DNA of 64,000 nucleotides from Limnohabitans sp. B9-3 (GTDB taxonomy: Bacteria > Pseudomonadota > Gammaproteobacteria > Burkholderiales > Burkholderiaceae_C), in assembly GCF_002778325.1 (NCBI RefSeq), contig NZ_NESI01000010.1:79825-143824 (forward strand), read 5' to 3'. Positions 19,246-32,440 of this stretch are shown here, piece by piece; positions within the stretch are counted from its first letter, which is position 1, and every line of letters starts with the position of its first letter. The translations under genes and the position numbers were made by a program. The notes beneath the pieces were generated by a model that did not search any database, was not told where the DNA came from, and was given only the letters and a program-made list of their open reading frames with translations.

Positions 19246-19788
19246 ATGTTTGAACTCTGTCGAAAAGCCTCTTTCTTGTCGTTCCCTCGACACCCCTTGC
19301 TAGGCATCGCTTGCTTGTTGGCTGCCCTAGGGTTGACCGCGTGTTCGAGCGTCATAACGCCCTACCGGCCAGATGTTGTGCAAGGCAACTTTGTCTCGCG
19401 CGAGCAAGCGCAAGCCTTGCGATTGGGCATGCCGCGACAGGCAGTGCGAGATATTTTGGGAACTCCTTTGGTGACCAGCGTGTTCCACAGTGACCGCTGG
19501 GACTACGCGTTCACCATCCGCCGTCAAGGCACCGAGCCCCAGTTGCGACGCTTCAGTGTGTTTTTCAAGAACGACATCTTGGTGCAACTCGAAGGTGACC
19601 CACTGCCCACCGAGGCAGAGTTTGCAGCCAAGATTGACACCCGTGCAACTGCCAAAAAGGTGCCCGAATTGAAGGCCTCCGAGACAGACTTGGCCCAGTT
19701 CCCAGCCAAGTCGTCCGTTTCACTGGCGCCAACGCCTGCCCCCTCCAAACCTGTCAGCTATCCGCCGCTTGAAGCCCCTGCCCGTTGA
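19246..19788 (+). CDS. bamE: Outer membrane protein assembly factor BamE
   Basis: A 180-residue lipoprotein with a signal peptide and lipobox LTAC, making Cys33 the acylated residue. The SmpA/OmlA domain follows, recognisable by [19 protein letters not shown] and the [11 protein letters not shown] segment. A Pro/Ala/Ser-rich tail of about 55 residues after the domain is longer than in E. coli BamE. It helps BamA insert outer-membrane proteins. A TACAAT -10-like box at 19198-19203 is a possible promoter. dapB begins 20 bases downstream. Confidence 0.9.
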   Translation: MFELCRKASFLSFPRHPLLGIACLLAALGLTACSSVITPYRPDVVQGNFVSREQAQALRLGMPRQAVRDILGTPLVTSVFHSDRWDYAFTIRRQGTEPQLRRFSVFFKNDILVQLEGDPLPTEAEFAAKIDTRATAKKVPELKASETDLAQFPAKSSVSLAPTPAPSKPVSYPPLEAPAR

Positions 19789-19808
19789 TTTTTGAAAGTG
19801 CCCGTCTC

Positions 19809-20627
19809 ATGGCCCAAACAACACCTCCTTTGAAACTTGCCATCGCTGGCGCCAGCGGCCGCATGGGCCACATGTTGATCGAAGCCGTGCGTCATGCGCC
19901 AGAGTTTCAGCTCAGTGGCGCTTTGGATGTGCCCGCCAGTCCCGGCATTGGCAACGATGCCACCGGTTTTTTAGGTCAAGCCAGCGGCGTCAACATCGAG
20001 GCCGATGTGCGTCAAGGTTTGAAAAACAGCCAAGTTTTGATCGATTTCACACGGCCCGAGGGCACCATGGCACATCTGCAGGTGTGTCGTGAGTTGGGTG
20101 TGAAACTGGTGATTGGCACCACAGGTTTTACCGACGTCCAAAAAGCAGAGATCACAGAGGCGGCAAAGGACATCGCCATTGTGATGGCGCCTAACATGAG
20201 CGTAGGCGTCAACGTGACCTTGAAGCTGTTGCAAATGGCGGCGCAAGCCATGCCCACCGGCTATGACATTGAAATCATTGAAGCGCATCACCGCCACAAA
20301 GTCGACGCGCCTTCGGGCACGGCTCTCAAAATGGGCGAGGTCATCGCCGAAGCGATGGGCCGCGATCTCAAAGATTGCGCGGTGTACGAGCGTTACGGCC
20401 ACACCGGTGAGCGCGATCCGTCCACCATTGGTTTTGCGACCATCCGAGGCGGTGACATCGTGGGCGACCACACCGTGTTGTTTGCCGGAACGGGCGAGCG
20501 CATTGAGGTCACCCACAAATCCTCGAGCCGCGCCACTTACGCGCAAGGCAGTTTGCGAGCCGCCAGCTTTTTGGCCAGCAAAGACAAAGGGCTGTTCGAC
20601 ATGTTTGATGTGTTGAATCTGCGCTAA
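19809..20627 (+). CDS. dapB: 4-hydroxy-tetrahydrodipicolinate reductase
   Basis: A 272-residue DapB with the nucleotide-binding loop GASGRMG near residue 14 and the catalytic signature [15 protein letters not shown]. It reduces the dihydrodipicolinate-pathway intermediate with NAD(P)H on the way to diaminopimelate and lysine. The ATG giving [15 protein letters not shown] was chosen; an upstream TTG is less likely. It lies between bamE and exbB in a conserved beta-proteobacterial run. Confidence 0.96.
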   Translation: MAQTTPPLKLAIAGASGRMGHMLIEAVRHAPEFQLSGALDVPASPGIGNDATGFLGQASGVNIEADVRQGLKNSQVLIDFTRPEGTMAHLQVCRELGVKLVIGTTGFTDVQKAEITEAAKDIAIVMAPNMSVGVNVTLKLLQMAAQAMPTGYDIEIIEAHHRHKVDAPSGTALKMGEVIAEAMGRDLKDCAVYERYGHTGERDPSTIGFATIRGGDIVGDHTVLFAGTGERIEVTHKSSSRATYAQGSLRAASFLASKDKGLFDMFDVLNLR

Positions 20628-20651
20628 GTTTTTCACCGAGCCCAAGATACG

Positions 20652-21278
20652 ATGAGTTTTTTCGAAGCCACTTTGCAAGGCGACGCACTCAGCGTGACAC
20701 TGGCTGTCGTGTTGTTGGCGATGTCGGTCTTGACGTGGACGGTGATTGTTTACAAGGCTTGGTTGTTGCATCGGGTCAGCGCGGATGTGGCACAGGGCAA
20801 GGTCGCTTTTTGGCAAGCCAGAGATGCGGCTCAGGGCTTGGCCGTGCTGGGTGCCTTAGACCGTTGTGGCGTGCTACTGCCGTTGGCTCAAGCACAGCAG
20901 CAGCGCATGCCCGGCACGTTGGGTTCTCAAGGGGACGAAGCCGCTCAGCGCACCCGTGTGCTGAGAGACGCATTGCATGCTGTGCTGCATCGTTTGCAGT
21001 CGGGTCAAGTGCTGTTGGCGACGGTGGGTTCTACAGCGCCATTCGTCGGCTTGTTGGGGACGGTGTGGGGCATTTATCACGCACTCACCGGCATTTCCAA
21101 CGCGGGTCAGCTCTCGATTGCGCAAGTGGCGGGTCCGGTGGGCGAGGCCCTCATCATGACGGCGGCAGGCTTGGCTGTGGCGCTTCCAGCCGTCTTGGCT
21201 TTTAACGTCATGGGCCGCGTGATCAGCCGCTTGGAGCAAGAGCTCGAAGGCTTTGCCCACGATTTGCGAGAGCTCTGA
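20652..21278 (+). CDS. exbB: MotA/TolQ/ExbB proton channel family protein
   Basis: A 208-residue inner-membrane protein with three hydrophobic segments and the family pore region (GSTAPFVGLLGTVWGIYHAL, then EALIMTAAGLAVALPAVLAFN). With the ExbD-type partner encoded next it would form a proton-driven motor for TonB-dependent uptake. No tonB gene is next to it, so TolQ-like use cannot be excluded. Its stop and the exbD start share one base (TGATG). Confidence 0.88.
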   Translation: MSFFEATLQGDALSVTLAVVLLAMSVLTWTVIVYKAWLLHRVSADVAQGKVAFWQARDAAQGLAVLGALDRCGVLLPLAQAQQQRMPGTLGSQGDEAAQRTRVLRDALHAVLHRLQSGQVLLATVGSTAPFVGLLGTVWGIYHALTGISNAGQLSIAQVAGPVGEALIMTAAGLAVALPAVLAFNVMGRVISRLEQELEGFAHDLREL

Positions 21279-21718
21279 TGGCGTTTGGTCGTTTTGAGCG
21301 CGCGCCAGGTCAAACGCCCATGAGCGACATCAACGTTACGCCCCTCGTGGATGTGATGATGGTTTTGTTGGTGATTTTCATCATCACCGCGCCCTTGATG
21401 GTCAGCGCATTGAAGCTCGATTTGCCCAATCAGGAAAGTGCCCAAGCCAGCAGCGCACCGCCGCAGTCGGTGCAAGTCGCCATTGATGTCAAAGGCGACG
21501 TGTTCTTGGACGACAAGGCTGTTTCTCTGACCGAGTTAAAGCAGGCCTTAACGCAACGAGCTGCACAAGCAGCGGGTCAATCCGCTGAGGCGTTGCCTGA
21601 GGTGCAGTTGCGTGCCGATGCGCGTGTGCCCTATGGCCGCGTGGTCGAAGTCATGGACTTGGCTCAGCAAGTGGGGATGAACCGGATTGGCTTTGTGACC
21701 GAGCGCAAGCGGCCTTGA
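21278..21718 (+). CDS. exbD: ExbD/TolR-family biopolymer transport protein
   Basis: A 146-residue protein with one N-terminal membrane helix starting near residue 20, preceded by the conserved MSDINVTPLVDVMMVLLVIF segment that carries the proton-accepting Asp. The remainder is a periplasmic domain. It pairs with the ExbB protein directly upstream. The 106-base gap to leuS holds a TAAAAT box at 21751-21756 that could serve as the leuS -10 element. Confidence 0.9.
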   Translation: MAFGRFERAPGQTPMSDINVTPLVDVMMVLLVIFIITAPLMVSALKLDLPNQESAQASSAPPQSVQVAIDVKGDVFLDDKAVSLTELKQALTQRAAQAAGQSAEALPEVQLRADARVPYGRVVEVMDLAQQVGMNRIGFVTERKRP

Positions 21719-21782
21719 CACCTCCCTGACTCAAGCCCTGATCCAAGCCCTAAAATCTAGCGATATCCAGCCTTTCTTCTGA

Positions 21783-24512
<2,730 letters not shown>

Positions 24513-24521
24513 GCGCTGAGT

Positions 24522-25028
24522 ATGTCCACCACACGCCGTGCCCTGTTGGTCTCATCCAGCCTCGTTGTCGGGCTGGCGGGCTGCGGCTTTGAGTTGCGCA
24601 AGGCACCGAACTATGCCTTCAGCACACTTTTTAGCAGCGTGCCTGTGGTGTCGCCTCTGGGCATCAAGCTTTCTCGCAGCTTGACAGCGAGCGGTCAAGT
24701 TGAAGTCATCACCGATCCCAAGCAAATCGAGCGCGCCCAAGTGATCTTTGACCAGCTTTTCGAGCTGCGTGAAAAAGTGGTGGTCGGGCGCACCTCGACA
24801 GGCGCGATTCGCGAGTTTCAATTGCGCCTGCGTTACCGCTTTCGTGTGCGCAAACAAGCGGGCATCGAGTTGATCCCCGACACCGAGTTGGTGCTCACCC
24901 GTGACATCAACTTCAACGAAACCGGCGCGTTGTCCAAAGAGTCGGAAGAAGGCTTGCTGTACCGCGACATGGAAAACGATTTGGTGCAACAGATTCAGCG
25001 GCGTCTGGCTGCCATTCGCCAGCTCTGA
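24522..25028 (+). CDS. lptE: LPS-assembly lipoprotein LptE
   Basis: A 168-residue protein with a lipoprotein signal and lipobox LAGC, so Cys21 is the acylated residue, followed by GFELRKAP, the typical start of mature LptE. It plugs the LptD barrel and helps place LPS in the outer membrane. Position between leuS and holA is the standard one for this gene and supports the call, as LptE is otherwise weakly conserved. Confidence 0.9.
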   Translation: MSTTRRALLVSSSLVVGLAGCGFELRKAPNYAFSTLFSSVPVVSPLGIKLSRSLTASGQVEVITDPKQIERAQVIFDQLFELREKVVVGRTSTGAIREFQLRLRYRFRVRKQAGIELIPDTELVLTRDINFNETGALSKESEEGLLYRDMENDLVQQIQRRLAAIRQL

Positions 25029-25030
25029 CC

Positions 25031-26101
25031 ATGCAAGTCGCCGCCTCGCAATTCAGCCAGCACCTGCAAGCCCAGGCTTCCAAAGGTCTGCGCAGCCTCT
25101 ACACCTTCCATGGCGATGAGCCCTTGTTGCAGCAAGAGGCCTTGGATGCCTTGCGCGCCACCGCGCGTGCGCAAGGCTATACCGAGCGCAGCGTGTTCAC
25201 CGTGGCAGGCGCGCACTTTGACTGGGGCGAGGTGTTGGCGGCAGGTGGCTCCATGAGTTTGTTTGCCGACAAGCAGTTGATTGAAATCCGCATCCCCTCG
25301 GGCAAGCCCGGTAAAGATGGCAGCGTGGCGCTGCAAAACATTGCGGAATTGGCGGTGGGCAATGACAGCACCTTGACGGTGGTTTTGCTGCCGCGCTTGG
25401 ACAAAGCCACCAAAAGCTCAGCGTGGTTTACCGCCTTGGAGAACAACGGCATCAGCGTGCAAATTGACCCGATTGAGCGTCACACCTTGCCCACTTGGAT
25501 TGCGCATCGCTTGGGCGCGCAACAGCAGCGCGTGAGCGAAGGCGAAGCGGGCCAACACACCTTGCAGTTTTTTGCCGATCGGGTGGAAGGTAATTTGTTG
25601 GCGGCGCATCAAGAAATCCAAAAACTCGGTCTGCTCTACCCCGCTGGCGAGTTGAGCTTTGAGCAGGTGGAGCGCGCGGTGCTGAATGTGGCCCGCTATG
25701 ACGTGTTCAAACTCTCCGAGGCTGTGCTCAGTGGCCAGCCCTTGCGTGTGCAGCGCATGCTTGATGGCCTCAAGGCCGAGGGCGAAGCCGAGGTGCTGGT
25801 GCACTACACGCTGGCCGAAGAAATTCGTGCTTTGAAGCGTGTCAAAGACGCGGTGGCCTCAGGCAAAGCCTTGCCCATGGCGCTGCGTGAGCAGCGTATT
25901 TGGGGCCCGCGTGAGCGTTTGTTTGAACGCGTGCTGCCGCGCTTGAGCGTGGGCATGCTAGATAAATTGTTGCAATCGGCACACCAAGTCGATGGCATTG
26001 TCAAAGGCCTCAAAGTGGCCGATTGGCCGACCGATAACTGGCAGGCCCTGCACCGTTTGGCCTTGCGCTTGTGCCGCGCGTGTATGCCTCGCCAAGCTTG
26101 A
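25031..26101 (+). CDS. holA: DNA polymerase III delta subunit
   Basis: A 356-residue clamp-loader delta subunit, with the AAA+-like fold but lacking ATP-hydrolysis motifs, as normal for HolA. The N-terminal [17 protein letters not shown] segment and the C-terminal LHRLALRLC are family features. It opens the beta clamp within the tau/gamma complex. It begins 2 bases after lptE and is followed by proA 14 bases downstream. Confidence 0.94.
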   Translation: MQVAASQFSQHLQAQASKGLRSLYTFHGDEPLLQQEALDALRATARAQGYTERSVFTVAGAHFDWGEVLAAGGSMSLFADKQLIEIRIPSGKPGKDGSVALQNIAELAVGNDSTLTVVLLPRLDKATKSSAWFTALENNGISVQIDPIERHTLPTWIAHRLGAQQQRVSEGEAGQHTLQFFADRVEGNLLAAHQEIQKLGLLYPAGELSFEQVERAVLNVARYDVFKLSEAVLSGQPLRVQRMLDGLKAEGEAEVLVHYTLAEEIRALKRVKDAVASGKALPMALREQRIWGPRERLFERVLPRLSVGMLDKLLQSAHQVDGIVKGLKVADWPTDNWQALHRLALRLCRACMPRQA

Positions 26102-26115
26102 AAGAAAACCACACC

Positions 26116-27396
26116 ATGACCGAACTCAACGTCGTTGACCACATGAATGCTTTGGGCGCACAAGCCAAGACGGCCTCTGCGCAAATGGCCAAAGCTTCTG
26201 CGGCTGTCAAAAACAAAGCCTTGCGTGCTTTGGCCGCTTTGCTGCGTGCCAACATCGATGCGCTCCAAATCGACAACGCCAAAGACCTAGCGCGAGCCAC
26301 CGCCGCTGGCCTCGACGCACCCATGGTCGACCGCTTGAAGCTCACCCCCAAAGTATTGGAAACCTGCGCACAAGGCTGCGAACAACTCGCCGCCATGCCC
26401 GAGGTGATTGGTGAAATCACAGGCCTGAAAGAGCAACCCAGCGGCATTCGCGTGGGGCAAATGCGCGTGCCTCTGGGTGTGTTCGGCATGATTTTCGAAA
26501 GCCGCCCTAACGTGACGATTGAGGCGGCGTCGCTGTCCATCAAGAGCGGTAACGCCTGCATCTTGCGCGGCGGCTCGGAAGCGATTGAGTCCAACAAAGC
26601 CTTGGCTAAGTTGGTTCAACAAGCGTTGATCGAAAGTGGCTTGCCCACCGACGCGGTGCAACTGGTGCAAACCACCGACCGCGAGGCCGTGGGCCACCTT
26701 ATTGCCATGCCTCAGTTTGTGGATGTCATCATTCCGCGCGGTGGCAAAGGCTTGATCGAGCGCATCAGCCGCGAGGCCAAAGTGCCCGTCATCAAACATT
26801 TGGATGGCAACTGCCACACCTATGTGGACGATCCGTGTGACATCGCCATGGCCGTCACCGTGGCCGACAACGCCAAAACCCAAAAGTACAGTCCTTGCAA
26901 TGCCAGCGAAAGCTTGTTGGTGGCGCGTGGGGTGGCGGCAGAGTTCTTGCCCAAGATCGGCGCGATTTATGCGGCCAAGGGTGTGGAAATGCGTTGTTGC
27001 CCAGAAGCCAAAGCCATGCTCGCCAACGTGCCAGGCGCCCAGCTGAAAGACGCGACCGAGCAAGATTGGTTTGAGGAATACCTCGGTCCCATCATCAGCG
27101 TCAAAGTGGTGACAGGCTTGGACGAGGCCATTGCCCACATCAACCATTATTCGAGTCACCACACCGAATCCATCCTCACGCGCGACCACATGCACGCCCA
27201 GCGCTTTTTGCGCGAGGTGGATTCCTCCAGCGTGATGGTCAACGCCAGTACCCGTTTTGCGGATGGTTTTGAATACGGTTTAGGGGCCGAGATCGGCATT
27301 TCAACCGACAAGTTTCACGCCCGTGGCCCTGTGGGCATTGAAGGCCTGACCTCGTTGAAGTACGTGGTTTTGGGTCAAGGCGAAATCCGCGTTTAA
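26116..27396 (+). CDS. proA: Gamma-glutamyl phosphate reductase
   Basis: A 426-residue aldehyde-dehydrogenase-fold enzyme that reduces gamma-glutamyl phosphate to the semialdehyde in proline synthesis. Motifs include [24 protein letters not shown] and the active-site cysteine in YSPCNASE. Length is typical. The ATG giving [14 protein letters not shown] was chosen; an upstream in-frame start would overlap holA. proB is not in the window. Confidence 0.96.
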   Translation: MTELNVVDHMNALGAQAKTASAQMAKASAAVKNKALRALAALLRANIDALQIDNAKDLARATAAGLDAPMVDRLKLTPKVLETCAQGCEQLAAMPEVIGEITGLKEQPSGIRVGQMRVPLGVFGMIFESRPNVTIEAASLSIKSGNACILRGGSEAIESNKALAKLVQQALIESGLPTDAVQLVQTTDREAVGHLIAMPQFVDVIIPRGGKGLIERISREAKVPVIKHLDGNCHTYVDDPCDIAMAVTVADNAKTQKYSPCNASESLLVARGVAAEFLPKIGAIYAAKGVEMRCCPEAKAMLANVPGAQLKDATEQDWFEEYLGPIISVKVVTGLDEAIAHINHYSSHHTESILTRDHMHAQRFLREVDSSSVMVNASTRFADGFEYGLGAEIGISTDKFHARGPVGIEGLTSLKYVVLGQGEIRV

Positions 27397-27477
27397 AACG
27401 GCGCTGTTATGAGGTTGTGCCTCTAAACAAGGGCGCGACCTGACGGCCTAGAATGACGCTCCATCAAGAAGGACACC

Positions 27478-28773
27478 ATGGTTCCCCATCTCATCACGGC
27501 CCTCACCGGCCCCATCAACGAGCTTGAACAACGCATTCTCGATTCCATGCCCGCCATTGAGCGCTGGTTTCGTTTGGAATGGATGGAGCACACGCCCCCG
27601 TTCTACACGTCAGTGGATGTGCGCAACGCCGGCTTCAAGCTGGCGCCCGTTGACACCAATCTCTATCCCGGCGGCTGGAACAACTTGACGCCCGAGATGC
27701 TGCCCTTGGCCGTGCAAGCCGCGATGGCGGCGATTGAAAAGATTTGCCCAGAAGCGCGCAACCTGTTGCTGATCCCCGAGAACCACACGCGAAACACCTT
27801 CTATTTGTCGAATGTGGCGCAGCTGCAGCGCATCTTCCACATGGCTGGTTTGAACGTGCGCATCGGCTCGATCAACCCCGAGATCAAAGAAAACACCACC
27901 ATCGACTTGCCCAATGGCGACAGCGTCACCTTAGAGCCAGTGATTCGCAGTGCGCGTCGCGTGGGCCTGAAAGACTTTGACCCCTGCACCATCTTGCTCA
28001 ACAACGATTTGAGCGCGGGCATTCCCGGCATTTTGGAAGACTTGCACGAGCAGCATCTCTTGCCACCGCTGCATGCGGGTTGGAGCGTGCGTCGCAAGAG
28101 CAAGCACTTTGAATGCTACGAAGAAGTGGCCAAGCGCTTTGGCAAACTTTTGGGCATCGACCCATGGCTGATCAACCCCATGTTCAACCAATGTGGTGAA
28201 GTCAACTTCGCAGAGGGTACGGGCATGGAGTGCCTGCAGACCAATGTGGATGCCTTGCTGACCAAGATCAAGCGCAAATACAAAGAGTACGGTATCAACG
28301 AAAAGCCGTTTGTGGTCGTCAAGGCCGACAACGGCACTTACGGCATGGGCATCATGACCGTGCGCGATGTCAAAGACTTGGATGTCTTGAATCGCAAAAC
28401 GCGCAACAAAATGAGCGTGGTCAAAGATGGCCAGTCGGTGAACCAAGTCATCATCCAAGAAGGCGTGTTGACCAACGAGCGCGTGAACGACGCTGTAGCC
28501 GAGCCGGTGGTCTACATGATGGACCGCTACGTCGTGGGCGGCTTCTACCGTGTGCACGCGGAGCGCGGTGTGGACGAAAACCTCAACGCGCCTGGTGCCA
28601 GCTTCGTGCCCTTGGCGTTTGAGCAAAGCGCACACACGCCGCAGCCGGGCATGAAGCCGGGTGTGAGCACGCCGAACCGCTTTTACATGTATGGCGTCAT
28701 TGGCCGTTTGGCCATGCTGGCGGCGAGTTACGAGTTGGAAGCGACTGACCCTGAAGCTGAGAATTACGACTGA
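27478..28773 (+). CDS. gshA: Glutamate-cysteine ligase, proteobacterial GshA type
   Basis: A 431-residue enzyme of the GshA family found in beta-proteobacteria and relatives, distinct in sequence from the enteric enzyme. It makes gamma-glutamylcysteine, the first step to glutathione. Recognisable segments include [31 protein letters not shown] and [18 protein letters not shown], the last resembling an ATP-grasp lysine-glycine loop. AAGGA precedes the ATG. kup and gshB follow within 5 and 3 bases. Confidence 0.93.
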   Translation: MVPHLITALTGPINELEQRILDSMPAIERWFRLEWMEHTPPFYTSVDVRNAGFKLAPVDTNLYPGGWNNLTPEMLPLAVQAAMAAIEKICPEARNLLLIPENHTRNTFYLSNVAQLQRIFHMAGLNVRIGSINPEIKENTTIDLPNGDSVTLEPVIRSARRVGLKDFDPCTILLNNDLSAGIPGILEDLHEQHLLPPLHAGWSVRRKSKHFECYEEVAKRFGKLLGIDPWLINPMFNQCGEVNFAEGTGMECLQTNVDALLTKIKRKYKEYGINEKPFVVVKADNGTYGMGIMTVRDVKDLDVLNRKTRNKMSVVKDGQSVNQVIIQEGVLTNERVNDAVAEPVVYMMDRYVVGGFYRVHAERGVDENLNAPGASFVPLAFEQSAHTPQPGMKPGVSTPNRFYMYGVIGRLAMLAASYELEATDPEAENYD

Positions 28774-28778
28774 GGTCC

Positions 28779-30653
28779 ATGATGGAACAGCACGGCAAAT
28801 CGTCGCTTGCGGCGCTCACCCTTGGTGCGATCGGCGTCGTTTACGGCGACATCGGCACCAGCGTGTTGTATGCGATGAAGGAAGTGTTTGGCTCTGGCCA
28901 TGTGCAGTTCACGCCCGACAATATTTTTGGCATCTTGTCCATTTTCTTTTGGACCTTGACCCTCATCGTGTCCATCAAATACGTGGTCTTGGTGCTGCGT
29001 GCCGACAACAACGGTGAGGGGGGGTTGGTGGCGATGCTGGCGCTGGCCTCCATGGCGGTGAAAGACAAGCCCAAGTTGCGACAGCGGATGATGGTCGTCG
29101 GTATCTTTGGCACCTGCTTGTTCTATGGTGACGGCGTGATCACGCCGGCTATTTCGGTGCTGTCTGCGGTCGAGGGTTTGGAGGTCGTCTCGCCGGCCTT
29201 CAAGAAATACGTGATACCGCTGACCATCGTGATTTTGTTCTGCCTGTTTGCCGTTCAAAAGCGTGGCACCAGCGGCATTGGTAAATTCTTTGGCCCCATC
29301 ACCGTGATTTGGTTCGCCGTGATTGCAGGTTTGGGCGTGTATCACATCGCCTCTCATCCAGAAATTCTGTGGGCTATCAGCCCGCATCACGCGCTGCGTT
29401 TTATCTTTGCAGAGCCCGAGGTGACCTTTTTGATTTTGGGCGCCGTGGTGCTGTGTGTGACAGGTGGCGAAGCCTTGTACGCAGACATGGGGCACTTTGG
29501 TAAAAAGCCGATCCGCGTGGCTTGGTTCACCGTGGTGATGCCGTCCTTGACCTTGAACTACTTTGGACAGGGTGCTTTGCTGCTGAGCGACCCCAAAGCC
29601 GTGTCCAACCCTTTTTACAACATGGCCCCAGATTGGTTTTTATTGCCTTTGGTGATTTTGGCCACGGCCGCCACGGTGATCGCGTCACAAGCGCTGATTT
29701 CAGGCGCCTTCAGCGTCACCAAACAGGTGGTGCAGATGGGCTTCTTGCCCCGTTTGCAAGTGCTGCATACCAGTGTCAAAGACACGGGGCAAATCTACAT
29801 TCCCTTTGTCAATTGGGGCCTGTTTGCTGTCATCGTCTTGGCTGTGGTGATGTTCAAGTCGTCCAGTAATTTGGCCGCCGCGTATGGCATTGCGGTGTGC
29901 ACCGACATGCTCATCACCACCGTGTTGACGTTCTTTGTGATCCGTTACAGCTGGAAATATCCGCTGTGGATCTGCTTGAGCGTCACTGGATTTTTCTTGG
30001 TCATCGACTTGACTTTCTGGGCCTCTAACTTGCTGAAGCTGATGGATGGCGGTTGGTTCCCCCTGCTGATCGCCGCGGTCATCATGATGCTCATGTTGAT
30101 TTGGCGAGATGGTCGCGAGCTGCTCGATGACATCCGCAAAGAAGACGCCCTCGATTTGGACAGTTTCTTAGAGGCCGTCTTTGTGTCGCCTCCCACCCGC
30201 GTGGAAGGTACCGCCGTGTTCTTGACCACCGGCAAAGGCACTGTGCCGAATGCGCTGCTGCACAACCTCAAGCACAACAAAGTGCTGCACAAACAAAACC
30301 TGTTCGTGAACGTGCAAAACCATGAAGTGCCTTGGATCGCGGAGAACGAACGCGTGGTCATCACGCCGCTTGTCAACGAATGTTGGCAGGTGGTCATTCA
30401 TTACGGCTTCAAAGACAACCCCGATGTCCCTGGCGCCTTGACCCAGCTGCGCGGCATGGGGTGCGAGGTGAATCCGATGACCACCAGTTACTTTTTGTCG
30501 CGTGACAGCATCGTGCCAACGATTGGCAAGGGCATGGCGACTTGGCGTGAAAAAATCTTTGCACAAATGCACCTCAATGCCAGTTCCGCTGCGGACTTCT
30601 TGAACTTACCGAGCAACTCGGTGGTCGAGTTGGGCAGCAAGATCGAGATCTAA
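28779..30653 (+). CDS. kup: KUP-family potassium uptake protein
   Basis: A 624-residue low-affinity K+/H+ symporter with about 12 membrane helices in residues 1-450 and a cytosolic C-terminal domain. The start [20 protein letters not shown] and the [14 protein letters not shown] segment are diagnostic. It is inserted between gshA and gshB with gaps of only 5 and 3 bases, so potassium uptake and glutathione synthesis appear to share a transcript. Confidence 0.96.
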   Translation: MMEQHGKSSLAALTLGAIGVVYGDIGTSVLYAMKEVFGSGHVQFTPDNIFGILSIFFWTLTLIVSIKYVVLVLRADNNGEGGLVAMLALASMAVKDKPKLRQRMMVVGIFGTCLFYGDGVITPAISVLSAVEGLEVVSPAFKKYVIPLTIVILFCLFAVQKRGTSGIGKFFGPITVIWFAVIAGLGVYHIASHPEILWAISPHHALRFIFAEPEVTFLILGAVVLCVTGGEALYADMGHFGKKPIRVAWFTVVMPSLTLNYFGQGALLLSDPKAVSNPFYNMAPDWFLLPLVILATAATVIASQALISGAFSVTKQVVQMGFLPRLQVLHTSVKDTGQIYIPFVNWGLFAVIVLAVVMFKSSSNLAAAYGIAVCTDMLITTVLTFFVIRYSWKYPLWICLSVTGFFLVIDLTFWASNLLKLMDGGWFPLLIAAVIMMLMLIWRDGRELLDDIRKEDALDLDSFLEAVFVSPPTRVEGTAVFLTTGKGTVPNALLHNLKHNKVLHKQNLFVNVQNHEVPWIAENERVVITPLVNECWQVVIHYGFKDNPDVPGALTQLRGMGCEVNPMTTSYFLSRDSIVPTIGKGMATWREKIFAQMHLNASSAADFLNLPSNSVVELGSKIEI

Positions 30654-30656
30654 CCC

Positions 30657-31604
30657 ATGCACATTCTGTTCGTTGCCGACCCGCTGTCGACTTTCAAAAT
30701 TTACAAAGACACCACTTTCGCGATGATGCGCGAAGCCCAAAAGCGCGGTCATCAGGTGCTGGCGTGTGAGCCACAAGACATCGTGTGGCAAAGCGGCCAA
30801 AAGGTAACGGCGCGCGTGCAACGCGTCCGTTTGACGGGCGACGCGACCGATTGGTTTGAGGTGCAAGGCGTGGACGAACATGTGGCGTTGCACACCGCAG
30901 ATGCCATCGTCATGCGCAAAGACCCGCCGTTTGACAGCGAATACTTTTACGCCACCCACTTGTTAGAGCAAGCCGAGCGCGAAGGTGCCAAGGTGTTCAA
31001 CAAACCACGCGCTTTGCGGGATCACCCTGAAAAACTGGCGATTTTGGAGTTTGAGCGCTTCATCAGCCCCACCTTGGTCACCCGCAGTGCGCAGGCCGTG
31101 CGCGACTTTCATGCGCTGCATCGCGACATCATCTTGAAGCCGCTCGATGGCATGGGCGGCATGGGCATCTTTCGCGTGAAAGACGATGGCTTGAACCTCG
31201 GTGCCATCATCGAAACCCTCAATCGAGAGGGTGCGCAAACGGTGATGGTGCAAAAATTCATTCCTGCCATTGAGCAGGGTGACAAGCGCGTGCTCGTCAT
31301 TGGTGGTCAAGTGGTGCCCTTCTGCTTGGCGCGTATTCCGCAAGGCGGTGAAGTGCGCGGCAACTTAGCGGCAGGCGGCAAGGGTGTGGCGCAAGCCATC
31401 TCGGCGCGCGACCGCGAGATTGCAGAAGCTTTGGGCCCCGTGTTGGCCGAGCGCGGTTTGCTGCTGGTCGGCCTCGATGTGATTGGCGACTGTTTGACCG
31501 AGGTGAACGTCACCAGCCCTACGTGTTTCCAAGAAATTTTTGACCAAACCGGCTTTGACGTGGCTGCGATGTTCATCGACGCTTTGGAAGCCGCTGCGGC
31601 TTGA
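30657..31604 (+). CDS. gshB: Glutathione synthetase
   Basis: A 315-residue ATP-grasp enzyme joining gamma-glutamylcysteine and glycine. Visible motifs: RKDPPFDSEYFYAT, KPLDGMGGMGIFRV (ATP-binding loop) and the closing DVIGDCLTEVNVTSPT. Length is standard. It ends 5 bases before the convergent amidotransferase gene, and completes the glutathione pathway begun by gshA. Confidence 0.97.
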   Translation: MHILFVADPLSTFKIYKDTTFAMMREAQKRGHQVLACEPQDIVWQSGQKVTARVQRVRLTGDATDWFEVQGVDEHVALHTADAIVMRKDPPFDSEYFYATHLLEQAEREGAKVFNKPRALRDHPEKLAILEFERFISPTLVTRSAQAVRDFHALHRDIILKPLDGMGGMGIFRVKDDGLNLGAIIETLNREGAQTVMVQKFIPAIEQGDKRVLVIGGQVVPFCLARIPQGGEVRGNLAAGGKGVAQAISARDREIAEALGPVLAERGLLLVGLDVIGDCLTEVNVTSPTCFQEIFDQTGFDVAAMFIDALEAAAA

Positions 31605-31609
31605 CGCTT

Positions 31610-32383
31610 TTAGGCCTCGCGGCCTTCGACAAAGACCTTTAGCTCTCCGGGCTTAAATTCGGTCCACACCTCATCGGTGGTCAGTGGCGCGGTGACCACC
31701 ACAGCCACACGGTCATCGGGCTTGGCATGTTCAGCGAAGTTGATGCGCATGTCCTGATCGCTCAAGGTGGCCGTGGCAAATGGGTATTGACGCTCGATGT
31801 ACCAGAGGTGGGTCGACGCATGGGCCCACAGCGCCTGCCCGTTGGAGAGTAAAAAGTTGAACGTGCCGTGCTTAGCCACTTGTGGCACCAACTCGCGCAA
31901 GGTCAACGTGAGCTCGGCGACAGACGGCACGCTGGCGTGTGATTTGGCCAGCTCTTGCATCAGCCAACAAAACGCCTCCTCGCTGTCGGTATGCCCTACC
32001 GGTTTGAAGTTGCCGTGCAAGTTAGGTTGGTAATTTTCTAGGTTGCCGTTGTGGGCAAACACCCAATAGCGGCCCCAAAGTTCGCGCACAAAGGGGTGGC
32101 AGTTTTCCAGCGCCACGACGCCTTGTGTGGCTTTGCGGATGTGCGCAATGACGTTGCGACTTTTGATCGGGTATTGGCGAATCAGCTCTGCCACGGGCGA
32201 CTTGCTGGCGGGCAAATGGTCAATGAAATGGCGCAAGCCGCGGTCTTGCTCGGAGCCTTCAAAAAACGCAATGCCCCAGCCGTCACCGTGGTGATCGGTG
32301 ACGCCCGCGCGCTGGGCAAAGCCACTGAAGCTGAAGGTGGCATCTGTGGGGTTGTTGCAGTTGAGGCCTAACAGTTGGCACAT
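31610..32383 (-). CDS. Class II glutamine amidotransferase, YafJ-like
   Basis: A 257-residue N-terminal nucleophile protein starting MCQLLGLN, so Cys2 is the likely nucleophile once Met is removed. The conserved HNGNLENY and RKATQGVVALENCHPF segments of class II amidotransferases are present, but there is no synthase domain, as in E. coli YafJ. The acceptor and true reaction are unknown. Confidence 0.88.
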   Translation of the reverse strand: MCQLLGLNCNNPTDATFSFSGFAQRAGVTDHHGDGWGIAFFEGSEQDRGLRHFIDHLPASKSPVAELIRQYPIKSRNVIAHIRKATQGVVALENCHPFVRELWGRYWVFAHNGNLENYQPNLHGNFKPVGHTDSEEAFCWLMQELAKSHASVPSVAELTLTLRELVPQVAKHGTFNFLLSNGQALWAHASTHLWYIERQYPFATATLSDQDMRINFAEHAKPDDRVAVVVTAPLTTDEVWTEFKPGELKVFVEGREA

Positions 32384-32440
32384 GGTGAGGGAACTTTGTG
32401 AAGAAAAAGAGGGCGAGACTTGTTGGCGTTGCGCTGCGGA

